From positions 87,241 to 151,240 of the forward strand of contig NZ_LSRS01000004.1 of assembly GCF_009932395.1 (NCBI RefSeq): DNA of 64,000 nt, read 5' to 3'. Below, piece by piece: positions 27,153 through 36,544 of this stretch; position 1 is the stretch's first letter, and each line of letters opens with the position of its first letter. Origin of the DNA: Sporotomaculum syntrophicum. GTDB taxonomy: Bacteria; Bacillota; Desulfotomaculia; Desulfotomaculales; Desulfallaceae. Below the pieces are notes generated by a model. The model had not been told where the DNA came from. It saw only the letters and a program-made list of their open reading frames with translations, and searched no databases. A program made the position numbers and the translations under genes.

Positions 27153-27686
27153 TTAACCTGTTTGAATACTTGCCTCCCACAAACTAACCATATCGGCGAA
27201 GGTCCGGATCAGCCAATTTTGCTCCCGCTGCTTTGCCATAAAGGAATCCGGGGAATTAGCTTCGCCGCTTACCGTATCGCCGTTATCAGACTGATTTATT
27301 ACCGGGCTGGCTTCCTTTACTATCACAATCTGATCGTTTTGTGGTTTAACCATACCGAGTTTATGCACCGCTATGGTTTCGATGTTTTCCAGACTAGTTA
27401 ATTGATTTACTCGCGCATACAAATCATGGCTTTCAACACGCAGCCGGGTGAGCTCTCTTTCCGCCATGTTGAGCCGGTAACCGGTAATTAGCACTTGAGC
27501 GTAATAATAAGCAACAATCACACAACAGCAAAAGCTCAGCAACACCAAGCCGGTCAGGGCTAACTGGTCCCGTCTAGGCAGCCCGCGCACTGCCCGGCGC
27601 CTGCGTACACGTTTTTCCTGCACAGGCAGCTCCGGTAAACCATAATATTCTGCATTATATTCCGCATTTTCCCTGGCTACTATCAA
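27153..27686 (-). CDS. ftsL: cell division protein FtsL-like
   Basis: 177 residues. A basic cytoplasmic N-terminus (KRVRRRRAVRGLPRRDQ) is followed by one membrane helix (LALTGLVLLSFCCCVIVAYYY, about 55-75) and a short coiled coil (MAERELTRLRVESHDLYARVNQL) ending in the KLGMVKPQNDQIV step typical of FtsL/DivIC proteins. A C-terminal extension of about 50 residues is longer than usual. It lies between rsmH and the PBP gene, the standard ftsL position. Confidence 0.88.
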   Translation of the reverse strand: MIVARENAEYNAEYYGLPELPVQEKRVRRRRAVRGLPRRDQLALTGLVLLSFCCCVIVAYYYAQVLITGYRLNMAERELTRLRVESHDLYARVNQLTSLENIETIAVHKLGMVKPQNDQIVIVKEASPVINQSDNGDTVSGEANSPDSFMAKQREQNWLIRTFADMVSLWEASIQTG

Positions 27687-27689
27687 AAC

Positions 27690-28673
27690 TTATTCACCCT
27701 CCCGGCTGTTTAGAACTGAGCCTATTTTTTCCACAACCCTCAGTTTAGCGCTGCGTGAACGGGGATTCTCCTCTAACTCTGTACCAGACGGAGTTACCGG
27801 TCGCCTGGTCACCAGTTTAATCAAAGACTTCCGGCCGCATACACATACGGGGAACTGCGGTGGACACGTACACGGCTGTGCCAATTCTTTAAAAGTATCC
27901 TTGGCTATGCGGTCCTCCAATGAGTGAAAGGTAATCACACAAAGCCTGCCTCCTGGTCTGAGCAGCTCAACGGCCGTCCGAAATGCACAGTGTAATATAT
28001 CCAGTTCATTATTCACCGCAATGCGCAAGGCCTGAAAAGTTCGCTTGGCTGGATGCGGCCCCTCCCGGCGGGCACGGGCAGGAATGGCTTCTTTGATTAT
28101 CTCCACCAGTTCACCTGTAGTTAAAATTTCATTTTTTCCTCTGGCCTTAACAATAAATGCAGCTATTCTGGCCGCCCAACGTTCTTCACCATAGCGGCTG
28201 ATTATGGAAGCCAATTCTCGCTCCGGCAGTTCATTGACCAAATGCCTTGCTGTAACCGGGCCGGTAGCGTCCATGCGCATATCCAACGGCGCATCATGCA
28301 TATAACTAAAGCCCCGTTCAGGGTTGTCCAGTTGATAAGAACTAACACCTAGATCAAACAAGAAACCATCCACTGCTGTTAAACCCAACTCGGCCAGTAC
28401 GCGAGGTAACTCTTTAAAATTTGACCGAACTAAAGTATATCGGCCGGCAAAGGCTGATAATTTTACATCTGCCGCCGCCAGGGCATCAGTATCTTGATCC
28501 AACCCTACCAAATGCACTTTAGGGCTTGAGTCAAGCAGAGCATAGGCATGCCCGCCCCCACCTACAGTACAATCAACATAAACTCCTGCCTCACCGGGGT
28601 TTAATCCATGTAATACTTCATTCACCATAATCGGTCTGTGGCTGAAGGGGATTTCGTAATCTTTTATATGCAA
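27690..28673 (-). CDS. rsmH: 16S rRNA (cytosine1402-N4)-methyltransferase
   Basis: 327 residues. SAM-binding [35 protein letters not shown], the helical insertion with [15 protein letters not shown], and [11 protein letters not shown] are all diagnostic of RsmH (MraW). It methylates C1402 of 16S rRNA in the decoding centre. The start lies 17 bases after mra[17 protein letters not shown] cysteine cluster near the C-terminus is a common family feature. Confidence 0.97.
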   Translation of the reverse strand: MHIKDYEIPFSHRPIMVNEVLHGLNPGEAGVYVDCTVGGGGHAYALLDSSPKVHLVGLDQDTDALAAADVKLSAFAGRYTLVRSNFKELPRVLAELGLTAVDGFLFDLGVSSYQLDNPERGFSYMHDAPLDMRMDATGPVTARHLVNELPERELASIISRYGEERWAARIAAFIVKARGKNEILTTGELVEIIKEAIPARARREGPHPAKRTFQALRIAVNNELDILHCAFRTAVELLRPGGRLCVITFHSLEDRIAKDTFKELAQPCTCPPQFPVCVCGRKSLIKLVTRRPVTPSGTELEENPRSRSAKLRVVEKIGSVLNSREGE

Positions 28674-28690
28674 ATGATCACCTTGTTTTG

Positions 28691-29128
28691 CTAAATGCCC
28701 AAATCTAAATCTACTATCTTTTCAGCAATTTCTTCTACAGAAGATGCTGCATTTGAATTATATTCTTCCCAGCGTTCTTTGGACCAAACCTCAACCCGGC
28801 TGGCAATGCCTGCTACCACTACTTCTTTGTACAGCCCGGCATACTCTCTGAGATTGGCCGGTATTAATACTCTTCCCTGTTTGTCAATTTCGCACTCGGC
28901 AGCACCGGCAAAGAAAAATCTAACGAAGGCCCGAGCATCTGCTCGGGTGAAGGGCAGGGAACGCATTTTTTGTTCCAATGCCGACCACTCTTCCATGGGG
29001 TAGGCGAACAAACAGCTATCCAAACCCTTGGTAACGATGAATTTATCGCCCAGGCCTTCGCGGAAGCGGGCAGGTACAATAAGTCTTCCTTTGGTATCTA
29101 TAGTATGATGGTATTCACCCAAAAACAT
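28691..29128 (-). CDS. mraZ: transcriptional regulator MraZ
   Basis: 145 residues from the ATG at 29128 (a GTG three codons upstream is the alternative). Two SpoVT/AbrB-like half-sites are seen: [16 protein letters not shown] at the N-terminus and [19 protein letters not shown] at about residue 75. MraZ forms a ring and represses its own dcw promoter by binding spaced GTGG boxes. Three such boxes lie just upstream at 29157-29186. First gene of the cluster. Confidence 0.96.
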   Translation of the reverse strand: MFLGEYHHTIDTKGRLIVPARFREGLGDKFIVTKGLDSCLFAYPMEEWSALEQKMRSLPFTRADARAFVRFFFAGAAECEIDKQGRVLIPANLREYAGLYKEVVVAGIASRVEVWSKERWEEYNSNAASSVEEIAEKIVDLDLGI

Positions 29129-29156
29129 GCCGGGCACCCCACTGCTCTACTTTTAT

Positions 29157-29186
29157 AAACCACTTTACTCCACTTTGTACCACTAA
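29157..29186 (-). promoter_or_regulatory. MraZ operator: three GTGG boxes at 10-base period
   Basis: On the minus strand three consecutive ten-base units read TTAGTGGTAC, AAAGTGGAGT and AAAGTGGTTT, ending about 30 bases before the mraZ start. The unit matches the AAAGTGG-N3 box reported for MraZ of mollicutes and the GTGG core of other MraZ sites. Spacing of exactly one helical turn fits binding by adjacent subunits of the MraZ ring. Negative autoregulation of the whole cluster is inferred. Confidence 0.8.
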
Positions 29187-29263
29187 TTTATCATTCTATA
29201 TCTTTTCGAAATCTCCTTCAATTAGATATAATAATTTCCCATTTATCTTCTCACTTAAAAAAT

Positions 29264-29293
29264 AAAAACCAGAACTGTAAGTTTCTGGTTTTT
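29264..29293. terminator. bidirectional terminator upstream of mraZ
   Basis: AAAAACCAGAA (29264-29274) pairs exactly with TTCTGGTTTTT (29283-29293). The T-run and A-run on either side let it work in both directions. It isolates the dcw promoter from transcription coming from the PHP phosphatase gene on the same strand. Confidence 0.7.
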
Positions 29294-29600
29294 CAGTAAT
29301 ACAATTTAATCTTAATTGTTTGTTAAATAAATATGCATTAGATTTGCTCTTATTTTATCAGTGAAATTCTCTGTGTTATAAAATTACCCCGGCTATCTTT
29401 CTTTCATTTTCTAAAACAAATCTCGCAGCATCCTCAAAAATAAACACAGACGGCTTAAGCTAAAACGTCCTGGCAACAACAACACGCTGCCGCCATCTCC
29501 CAGTCGACATACCCTCGGCACACGCAAATGTATCAAGGCCACCCCCGCAGGCAAATATTTGTTTGAAATTTGACCACAACTAATCAAACCTATCGCATAA
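29294..29600. other. intergenic region with no convincing gene
   Basis: About 307 bases. The part next to the terminator is AT-rich. A minus-strand frame of about 58 codons opens at a TTG near 29586, but it has no ribosome site and looks like chance. Nothing else is recognisable. Confidence 0.4.
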
Positions 29601-30383
29601 TTATGAACCCAAAACTAATATTTTTGTATAGCCAGCTTCGACTAACATTGGCTCAATCTTATCAAATGCATACCCCACCAACCCCGGTTCATGGGCATCG
29701 GAACCCGTAGTTACCGGCACGTCATACTTGCGGCATGCCTGCAGCAGGCCTAATGCAGGGTAAATTTCCTGCGCAGGCACTCTAAGCCCGGCGGTATTAA
29801 TCTCCACAGCAACGCTCGCTTCTGCAAAAACACAGGCAGTTTGTTCATATAACTCTCTTAGATCACCCCGGGGCCGGTAACCAAATTTTTTAATCAAATC
29901 CGGGTGGGCTATTACATTAAAAAGCCTGCTTCGGGCGGCCTGCTGCACCAGATTGAAGTATTGGCAATACAAGTCATCTATATTCATATATTTATATTTG
30001 TGCAGGTAAGCCGGATTATCAAACCCCCAACCGTCAATATAGTGCACCGAGCCCAGCACATAGTCAAACGGGTACTGATCCAATACTTTAGCCAACTCCG
30101 GCTCAAAGCCTGGCATGTAATCAGCCTCAATACCCAGTTTTATAGGAATACCAGGAAAAGCCAGCCGCATTTTTTCCACTTCCGCCACATATTCCGCAAG
30201 GTCTTCCTGGAACATGGCAATGCCCGGATCCCGTTCTTGAGCCTCGAGCCAGTACATAGGTATATGATCGGCAAAGCCTATTTGCGGCAACCCCAAAGCC
30301 AGCGCTTTTTCTACGTATTCCCGCATTTCCCCCCTGGCATGCCCGCAGCGAAATGTGTGGATATGATAATCAGGCAAAAGCAT
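29601..30383 (-). CDS. PHP-domain histidinol-phosphatase-like protein
   Basis: 260 residues from the ATG at 30383, which has AAGGAGAGG upstream; the frame is open to 30518 without a good start. PHP metal-binding motifs are visible: DYHIHTFRCGHA at the N-terminus, GFADHIPM, IEADYMPGFE, GSVHYIDGW, NVIAHPDLIKKFG and TGSDAHEPGLVGY. The family includes HisJ, which dephosphorylates L-histidinol phosphate. No his genes are adjacent, so the exact substrate is uncertain. Confidence 0.85.
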   Translation of the reverse strand: MLLPDYHIHTFRCGHARGEMREYVEKALALGLPQIGFADHIPMYWLEAQERDPGIAMFQEDLAEYVAEVEKMRLAFPGIPIKLGIEADYMPGFEPELAKVLDQYPFDYVLGSVHYIDGWGFDNPAYLHKYKYMNIDDLYCQYFNLVQQAARSRLFNVIAHPDLIKKFGYRPRGDLRELYEQTACVFAEASVAVEINTAGLRVPAQEIYPALGLLQACRKYDVPVTTGSDAHEPGLVGYAFDKIEPMLVEAGYTKILVLGS

Positions 30384-30600
30384 TGCTGTCGCCTCTCCTT
30401 CTGCTTTCAATAAATATGGTCTATATTTTATCCTGTATTGAGAGAAATCCTGCCGATATGATGCAGGATTTAGCGTTTCCAGATGTATGTTAATGTTCTT
30501 TGTAAAACTATTAGACATTAGCTTAATAACTGCTTTAAATTATGTATTCACCGCCATTTCCCTAACTTTCTCTGCAAGCTATCTGCCTAATTAATTGAAA

Positions 30601-30619
30601 AGCCGGAGCGGCTTACTTA
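30601..30619 (-). terminator. short terminator after the patatin gene
   Basis: On the minus strand AAGCCG-CTC-CGGCTT is followed by TTC and AT-rich sequence. The stem is only six bases, so activity may be weak. It lies between the patatin gene and the PHP gene. Confidence 0.4.
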
Positions 30620-30710
30620 AAAGGTATACTGCTAATACCCGTAGCCAGAACCCGGGGCTGTAGAAGCCAACCAAAATTCCCCTAGATAAATTTACTACTA
30701 ATCAATCAGG

Positions 30711-31661
30711 TTAATTATATAACTTTCGCTTGATATCATCCAGGACCTCGGTAGCAGCCAGTTCCCCCTGTCTAATGAAGTGCCTGGCACGCGTTATATC
30801 CCAGGGATCTGCGTTAATTATTGGCCGTATCTCTACATCGGCGCAGCCTTCTAATTTCAAATTAATACCCTCGGAAATAACAATTTCAAAACTCTGGGTC
30901 AATAGCTTAAAGATATTGCCTACCTTGGCCACTCCGCGTCCACCGTAGCCAACATCCACGGCAATAACGAAATCAGCTCCCATACGACGCAGGACATAAG
31001 CCGGCACATTTTCTCTGACTCCACCGTCCACCAGGATACGTTCCCCAAACCGAACCGGTTCAAAGATGCCTGGGATTGCAACACTTGCACGGACCGCAAG
31101 TGCAATAGAAAAACCCTTAACAAATTCATCCGCAGGGGGAATTACTCTGCGCAATTCTTCGGGCGTATTAACTGCCATGAAAGAATGCGCTTCATAAGGA
31201 GCAGGTAGACCCTCTAAAAACACGACCAGCGTACCATCCCGCACATCTACAGCTGTTATGCCCAGCGGAATCTCGGTTTGACCAAACAAACGGTTTCGCC
31301 CCACGTGCTTGTTAACCAGCGTCTCTATCCTGTTTCCACGCATTAAACCCAAGGGACTGCGCAATGGATAGGGCAGGTGCAACACGCGGGAGATAACATC
31401 ACCGGCAATTAACAGTAAATTTAAATAGATGGAGCCATAATCAAAAAGATCATTAGATCTCAATTCCAGCGCAATCTCTTCAATACGCTCCGGGCTATGA
31501 CCTGATGCATACAAAGCGGCCACAATGCTGCCGGCACTTGTACCAGCCACCATGTCAATAGGGATGCCGGCTTCTTTTAATACTTTCAATACACCTATAT
31601 GTGCCATAGCGCGCATGACCCCACCACCTAAAGCCAATCCCACCAATGGTCTGGTAGCCAT
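30711..31661 (-). CDS. patatin-like phospholipase (RssA/YlbK type)
   Basis: 316 residues. The patatin fold is shown by the oxyanion glycine loop LALGGGVMRAMAHIGVL, the nucleophile elbow VAGTSAGSIVAAL (Ser42) and the catalytic Asp in ILVDGGVRENVP. Ser-Asp dyad lipid acyl hydrolase of the bacterial NTE/RssA group; no signal peptide, so probably cytoplasmic or membrane-associated. The gene stands alone with about 85 bases to the Fur-family gene. Confidence 0.88.
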   Translation of the reverse strand: MATRPLVGLALGGGVMRAMAHIGVLKVLKEAGIPIDMVAGTSAGSIVAALYASGHSPERIEEIALELRSNDLFDYGSIYLNLLLIAGDVISRVLHLPYPLRSPLGLMRGNRIETLVNKHVGRNRLFGQTEIPLGITAVDVRDGTLVVFLEGLPAPYEAHSFMAVNTPEELRRVIPPADEFVKGFSIALAVRASVAIPGIFEPVRFGERILVDGGVRENVPAYVLRRMGADFVIAVDVGYGGRGVAKVGNIFKLLTQSFEIVISEGINLKLEGCADVEIRPIINADPWDITRARHFIRQGELAATEVLDDIKRKLYN

Positions 31662-31746
31662 AAAAAAACCACCGCCTCATTTCAATTTACAACCATTGTA
31701 TGAATAGACGGTAGGTATGGTGTGTGCCTTGATAACAGTGTACCGG

Positions 31747-32199
31747 TTACTTTTCGTTTTTGCTCACACAATCCCGGCACCTGCCATAAATTTTCAGCTC
31801 GTGGTTGCTGATGGTAAAATCATAATAATTAGTAACCCGCTGTTCTAAATCCTCTAATAAGTCCTCGTTCATTTCAATAATTTTCCCACACTTAATACAA
31901 ATCAGGTGGTGATGTCTATGACCATCATTGTTTTCGAGAGTAAGTTCATATCGTTTGCGGCCATCGCCAAAATCCATGCTTTGGATAATATCAAAGTTAG
32001 AAAATAACTCCAGCGTCCTGTAGACTGTAGCTAATCCAACATCTGGATCTCTTTGTTTTACCAGGTTATACACATCCTCTGCACTAAGGTGCTTGTCTTT
32101 ATTATCGAAAAGCACGCAGAGCACATGTTCCCGCTGGGGAGTCATTTTGTATTCGCGAGAGCGTAAGATATCCTCAACTTCGTCGATTACCCTACTCAT
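31747..32199 (-). CDS. Fur-family metal-responsive repressor
   Basis: 150 residues. N-terminal winged helix (YKMTPQREHVLCVLFD ... DVGLATVYRTLELF), the HHHLICIKCGKIIE metal site, and a second CRDC pair at the C-terminus forming the structural zinc site. The long HRHHH segment is typical of Fur/Zur-like members. Regulon cannot be assigned from this sequence: Fur, Zur and PerR share these motifs. Own promoter region is AT-rich. Confidence 0.88.
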   Translation of the reverse strand: MSRVIDEVEDILRSREYKMTPQREHVLCVLFDNKDKHLSAEDVYNLVKQRDPDVGLATVYRTLELFSNFDIIQSMDFGDGRKRYELTLENNDGHRHHHLICIKCGKIIEMNEDLLEDLEQRVTNYYDFTISNHELKIYGRCRDCVSKNEK

Positions 32200-32463
32200 T
32201 AAACCACCACAAAAACAAAAATATCTTCTGTGTTCAGTATATTAACCAACTTTGTAGCGCAGCTTTATGTTCTTGCATGACTCTAAACTCCATCGGCCAA
32301 GTTCCATCTCCTTTTGGCAAGTGACTTACTTCTCTGTCGTTAATGACATATGTCTATTATTCTTATTATACATCCTTAATGGCATATATCAATAATAATT
32401 TTAATTATCTTTAGATAAATATAACCCCGTCAATATGAACCATGTCAATAAATTAAACTAGTA

Positions 32464-33747
32464 TTACCAGCTTCTTATTCTTCTTCTCCGGGAGCGGCGT
32501 CTACGCAAAAGCCATGCCTTTATGACAAATTTAATAAATTGCAGCAATATCAAAGCTGTCAGCCCTATTCCGCCCCAGAACCACCAGTAGCTGTTGATAT
32601 TGCGGTCCACTGGGTATGCGGCCTGCAGGGGCACCCGGCCAAGTTCTTTAGTACCGGATGTCAGCACGAGCTCACCCAATTTATCTCCTTCTTTTAAAGG
32701 GGCACTAATATAGTCATTCAGCTCAACAATACGATTAACCTGTTGTTTTTCCCCTACCGGGAAGTTGTAATAAAAAAAACCGGCGGTTTCTACAATAGCA
32801 TTTTTTGTCCCGTGCTGAACCTCGGCGTCAGTAATCATTTCCCGCGGTTTAACTAGTTGCACAGGCGTGAAGTTTTCAAATCCATAATCCAGCAGCATTG
32901 CAGTGTCAGTCCACAGGTTATTACCCTGAGTATTCAACACAACGGCAATTAATTCCCGGTCTCCCCGTTTAGCCGATGCCACTATACACTGCCCTGCATC
33001 TACAGTGTAGCCGGTTTTTATGCCATTAGCACCTCTGTATGCGTAGCGGCCATTGCCCAGCAGTTTATTATGATTATAGAAATCCTCCTGCACCGGCCCG
33101 TAGATACTCTCTAATCTTTCCACTTCCGACAGTAATTTTCCGGACATATTTTTTTTACGCTCCGCTTTATAATTGAGAGTCCGTACTATCCGGCGAAAAG
33201 TGATATTTTGCATCGCCTGCCGGCTGATTAAAGCCAGGTCTAGGGCAGTAGTATAATGATTTTTGTTCGGCATTCCATGCGGGTTAACAAAGTTGGTTTT
33301 TTTAGCCCCCAATTCCCTAGCACGATTATTCATCATCTCGGCAAAATGTTCCACTGAACCTCCCACATGCTCGGCAATGGCTATAGCTGCATCATTGGCT
33401 GAGCTAAGCATAAGGATGTATAGCAGGTGTTGCATCGGCACTTGTTCACCGGGCTGCAAACCAACTCGAGAGCCGCCTATTTCAGCCGCTCGCCGGCTCA
33501 CCGTAACCAACTCTTCTGGAGAAGAGTTTTCCAGGGCTAATAAAGTTGTTATGATCTTAGTAGTACTAGCAGGGTACATCTTCCGAGTGATATTTTTTTC
33601 GTATAATATCTGCCCCGTCTCAGCATCCATTAATAGCGCCGCCTTTGCCAGTGGCTGCGGCGCAGCGGCGGGAGCAGCCATACCGGGTAATGCCAAATAA
33701 AATGTAAACAATAAAATAACCAGCCAAGCAACAACTTTCTTCATCAA
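32464..33747 (-). CDS. dacF: D-alanyl-D-alanine carboxypeptidase (DacF-like)
   Basis: 427 residues with a signal peptide (residues 1-24). Peptidase S11 motifs: YPASTTKI (Ser61), SSANDAAIAIAEH and GIKTGYTVDAG. A PBP5-C-like beta domain follows, then a C-terminal membrane helix (WFWGGIGLTALILLQFIKFVI) and a very basic tail. It trims the terminal D-Ala from pentapeptides. dacF is the sporulation paralogue in Bacillus; the symbol here is by similarity of length and layout and could equally be dacA. Confidence 0.88.
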   Translation of the reverse strand: MMKKVVAWLVILLFTFYLALPGMAAPAAAPQPLAKAALLMDAETGQILYEKNITRKMYPASTTKIITTLLALENSSPEELVTVSRRAAEIGGSRVGLQPGEQVPMQHLLYILMLSSANDAAIAIAEHVGGSVEHFAEMMNNRARELGAKKTNFVNPHGMPNKNHYTTALDLALISRQAMQNITFRRIVRTLNYKAERKKNMSGKLLSEVERLESIYGPVQEDFYNHNKLLGNGRYAYRGANGIKTGYTVDAGQCIVASAKRGDRELIAVVLNTQGNNLWTDTAMLLDYGFENFTPVQLVKPREMITDAEVQHGTKNAIVETAGFFYYNFPVGEKQQVNRIVELNDYISAPLKEGDKLGELVLTSGTKELGRVPLQAAYPVDRNINSYWWFWGGIGLTALILLQFIKFVIKAWLLRRRRSRRRRIRSW

Positions 33748-34021
33748 GTTTTCTTCTTTCCTTTACATTACAGTACGTAACATCTACAGCTAATTGTAAT
33801 TTTAACATAAGTTGTCTGCTCAACCAATAGTCTGCTACCAGCGGGTAAAAACAATATAATAAGATCATAAATAAATATTCAAAGCTGTAAATTACCCGAC
33901 GGTTACAAAATCCGTTAAATTTTATTTATTAGATTAACCGTCAATCATTACAGAGCCGACTAGAAATATTGCAAGCCGGTAATAATAAGAACTAATATCT
34001 GACCAAAGGGGGCATTAGAGA

Positions 34022-34159
34022 ATGGCTAATATTGATACCGCTGGAATGGAAGTGGCTAGTTTAAATGAAGAACAGCTAAATTGTTTAATTACTGCAGAAA
34101 AAGAGATAAACCAGGCCCCAGGCAAACAGGAAATTTACTTGTTAGCAGTACAAAAATAG
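34022..34159 (+). CDS. small hypothetical protein (45 aa)
   Basis: ATG at 34022 with AAAGGGGGC about 9 bases upstream, stop at 34157-34159. The product MANIDTAGMEVASLNEEQL ... GKQEIYLLAVQK is acidic and helical. The ribosome site and the clean composition support a real gene. I do not recognise the family. It is the only plus-strand gene between the carboxypeptidase and the larA remnant. Confidence 0.5.
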   Translation: MANIDTAGMEVASLNEEQLNCLITAEKEINQAPGKQEIYLLAVQK

Positions 34160-34224
34160 CTAAATTAAATAAATAAAACTTGCCAAATAGCACATCAAAG
34201 GGGCTCTTCTTAAAGAGATCCTCT

Positions 34225-34682
34225 TTAAGCATATACAGCAAGTATTTTATTGCTCAATACACCCATAAAAGCTAACTTTCCCCTGCAATCATGATTAACA
34301 ATTCTATAGTTTTGCACAGCAGCGCCCAGCGATTCGATATGTTCATGCCCGGTATTACCCCGGTGCGCTCCGGTGGCTACCAGAAATATAATCTCGTTTG
34401 GCTCAACCCCGGCTTTCGTTAAACTCTTTAGCAAAGGCGGCAAAATATAATTGTATGGTGTGGGGCGGGTATGATCGTTAACCACGATCACCACCATCTT
34501 CGGACGTCTGTTTTTGATTATCTCTGCTAGTCCCGGTGAAGCAATCGGATTATGTAATGCCGCTTCGATTAAGAACTCAGGATTGTTAACCGGCGGAAAG
34601 CTTGGTTTAACTACCGTTCGCACATGTTCATCTCGCAGCTCCAGCCATAGCTAACTGCGCCCAATTTCATTTCAAATTGCAT
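34225..34682 (-). pseudogene. larA-like (lactate racemase family) remnant
   Basis: The open part (34225-34623) encodes the N-terminal LarA domain: PSFPPVNNPEFLIEAALHNP, VVIVVNDHTRPTPYNYILPPLL, FLVATGAHRGNT, YRIVNHDC. The natural start appears to be the ATG at 34682 with AAGGTG upstream (MQFEMKLGAVSYGWS), but that frame stops after 23 codons and the homology continues in the next frame, so there is a frameshift near 34620. The 3' end is lost after about 150 residues of an expected 400 or more. Non-functional. Confidence 0.75.
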
Positions 34683-34824
34683 GAACACCTTACCTCATTA
34701 GGCATTTCGCTTAACAAATTACGGGGCACATTTTACCATCAAGCAAGCTCCATGCATAAATTTTACCAGTAAACGCACCCGTTTGGTTCCCTCTGCGTGT
34801 GCTTTTCATAATTTCCTAAAGTAC

Positions 34825-34864
34825 AAAAAAACCGTTTAGCTGGGAAATAGTATAGCCAAACGGT
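34825..34864 (-). terminator. terminator after the small membrane-protein gene
   Basis: On the minus strand ACCGTTTGGCT pairs with AGCTAAACGGT around a 12-base loop and is followed by seven T. It ends the transcript carrying the 51-aa membrane-protein gene and probably the radical SAM gene. Confidence 0.75.
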
Positions 34865-34884
34865 CCTACGATATACAGTTTAGC

Positions 34885-35040
34885 TCAGCCGGTCAGAAAA
34901 AATATACATAGCATAAGCAACGAGCAGGTTGTAAAGAACAAGAAAATAAACAAAAATACAGGATCAACAGCCAGCCGGCCGATGACAATTTTTTTCGGCC
35001 CGCTATTCCTTTCCTGTCCATTTTCGTTTGCCAAAGTCAT
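34885..35040 (-). CDS. small single-pass membrane protein (51 aa)
   Basis: ATG at 35040 with AAAGGGAG just upstream, TGA at 34885. A short hydrophilic start (MTLANENGQERNSGPKK) is followed by one long hydrophobic helix (VFLFIFLFFTTCSLLML). It lies 51 bases after the radical SAM gene in the same direction and ahead of a good terminator. Function unknown. Confidence 0.6.
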   Translation of the reverse strand: MTLANENGQERNSGPKKIVIGRLAVDPVFLFIFLFFTTCSLLMLCIFFLTG

Positions 35041-35091
35041 CTCCCTTTGCCAATATTAATTTAAACAATAGTTTATCCCCGGTACACAGTA

Positions 35092-36219
35092 CTACAAATA
35101 TTGGTTGCGCATTTTGTCCAACTCGAGCTTTAGTTCTTCAGCACTTTTTATTTTTCTCCGTATCCTTTCAACATATGAAAATCTACTAGGGTTTTTCATA
35201 TCATCCATTCTTGCATATATCCCGGCTCGCCTGCCTAGCTGGTAGTTAACTTTTTCCTCCGGTTTCATACCCAGATAGCGGTCAATAATACCTAGCATTT
35301 TGTCGCGATCGCCTGGCAGGGTACCCTCTAATTCCTGTAGTAAATTCAGGATATGGTCGCTCACTACTGTTGTTGTTACCCCTTCGAGGGACTCAAGCAA
35401 TAAACGTTGTTCGTGAACTATCTCATCCTCATCTAAAGGAGTAAAGGCACCACTGGTTAACATATCATGCAGAGGAGTATTTTTAAGCACCGACAGAGTT
35501 CTAAATCGTAAATAATCAGGATTCCCCTTGTTGATAACTGACGCAGTTTCCAGAGCATGTTCCCGTGAATGTTCCCTGCCGCCCAAACCGGGCATAATAT
35601 ACCAGCATAGCGATATACCGGCAGCTCTGGTTTTCTGAGCTGCTTCAATTAAGTGCTGGGCTGTAATACCCTTTTGAACCATTTTCAGTACTACGTCTGA
35701 TCCCGATTCCATGCCCATGTGAATTCTGGCCAGACCGGCTTCCCGGAGTTCCCGCAGTTCATCCACACTTTTTCTGGCTACCGTATTAGCCCTGGCATAC
35801 ATGGTAATTCGTTCTACCGAGGGCAAGGCGGCACGCAAATATTTGATAATCTGCACGATATCACTTGTTTTTAATACTAGTGAATTAGCATCCTGCAAAA
35901 AGACATTTTTACCACCATAATGAAGCCATTGAGCAATATGGTAATGCAAATAACCATAGCTCGATCCCGCCTCGCTTACCACTGTACTGTTTACCCGACC
36001 GCCCAATCCCTTATTCCATGAAATTTGCTTGACCTGCTCTGCAACCTGGGCTACCGTATCAATGTCCCGTAGTATATCTTCAATCGGGCGACGGCTAAAC
36101 TGCTTGCGCTTGTATGTTTTGCAAAAGGTACATTTATTCCACGGACAGTTTCTGGTAACCCGGATTAGCAGACTGGATGCCTCGCTGGGTGGTCTGATCG
36201 GACCTTGATCGATTTGCAT
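35092..36219 (-). CDS. radical SAM protein
   Basis: 375 residues from the ATG at 36219, which follows a GGGGGGGAGAG ribosome site; an upstream extension to 36291 is hydrophobic and unlikely. The [4Fe-4S] motif is CPWNKCTFC (C-x4-C-x2-C), with RITMYARANT, GLARIHMGMESGSD and LCWYIMPGLGG following the TIM-barrel pattern of HemN/YgiQ-like radical SAM enzymes. No B12-binding domain. The substrate is unknown; neighbours give no pathway clue. Confidence 0.85.
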   Translation of the reverse strand: MQIDQGPIRPPSEASSLLIRVTRNCPWNKCTFCKTYKRKQFSRRPIEDILRDIDTVAQVAEQVKQISWNKGLGGRVNSTVVSEAGSSYGYLHYHIAQWLHYGGKNVFLQDANSLVLKTSDIVQIIKYLRAALPSVERITMYARANTVARKSVDELRELREAGLARIHMGMESGSDVVLKMVQKGITAQHLIEAAQKTRAAGISLCWYIMPGLGGREHSREHALETASVINKGNPDYLRFRTLSVLKNTPLHDMLTSGAFTPLDEDEIVHEQRLLLESLEGVTTTVVSDHILNLLQELEGTLPGDRDKMLGIIDRYLGMKPEEKVNYQLGRRAGIYARMDDMKNPSRFSYVERIRRKIKSAEELKLELDKMRNQYL

Positions 36220-36544
36220 ACTCTCCCCCCCCAACCATATTAAATTCCGCAGCAGTACTATTAAAAAAGTATACCGTACTGCAAAACCCACTGCAAGCTT
36301 AGCATCAGCAAGGTATCATAATAATACAAACAAGCGGATTAAACCATTGAATTAGTCATTTTGTGTTATTTATAAGGACTATCACCGCAAATGATAATGG
36401 ACAGCATTAAATAAAAAAGGATTTCCTCACTATTACATAGAAAATATTATTAAATATTAACTCAGTATATCATAAAAAATTAACATAAATTAAAATTTTT
36501 TCATATTTCAACTCTATCTTCCGTACTACAAGGAGGGTATCCCT
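36220..36544. other. AT-rich intergenic region upstream of the acyl-CoA synthetase
   Basis: 325 bases between divergent genes. It is AT-rich and must contain both promoters. An AAGGAGGG ribosome site precedes the synthetase. I see no clear operator or RNA element. Confidence 0.5.

Noticed and set aside
29413..29592. Minus-strand frame of about 58 codons with TTG start
   Set aside because: No ribosome site, an odd Leu/Arg/Val-rich product and no recognisable motif.
32394..32410. Possible Fur box ATAATT-AA-AATTAT upstream of the Fur-family gene
   Set aside because: The region is almost entirely A and T, and the palindrome is about 200 bases from the start codon; such repeats are expected by chance here.
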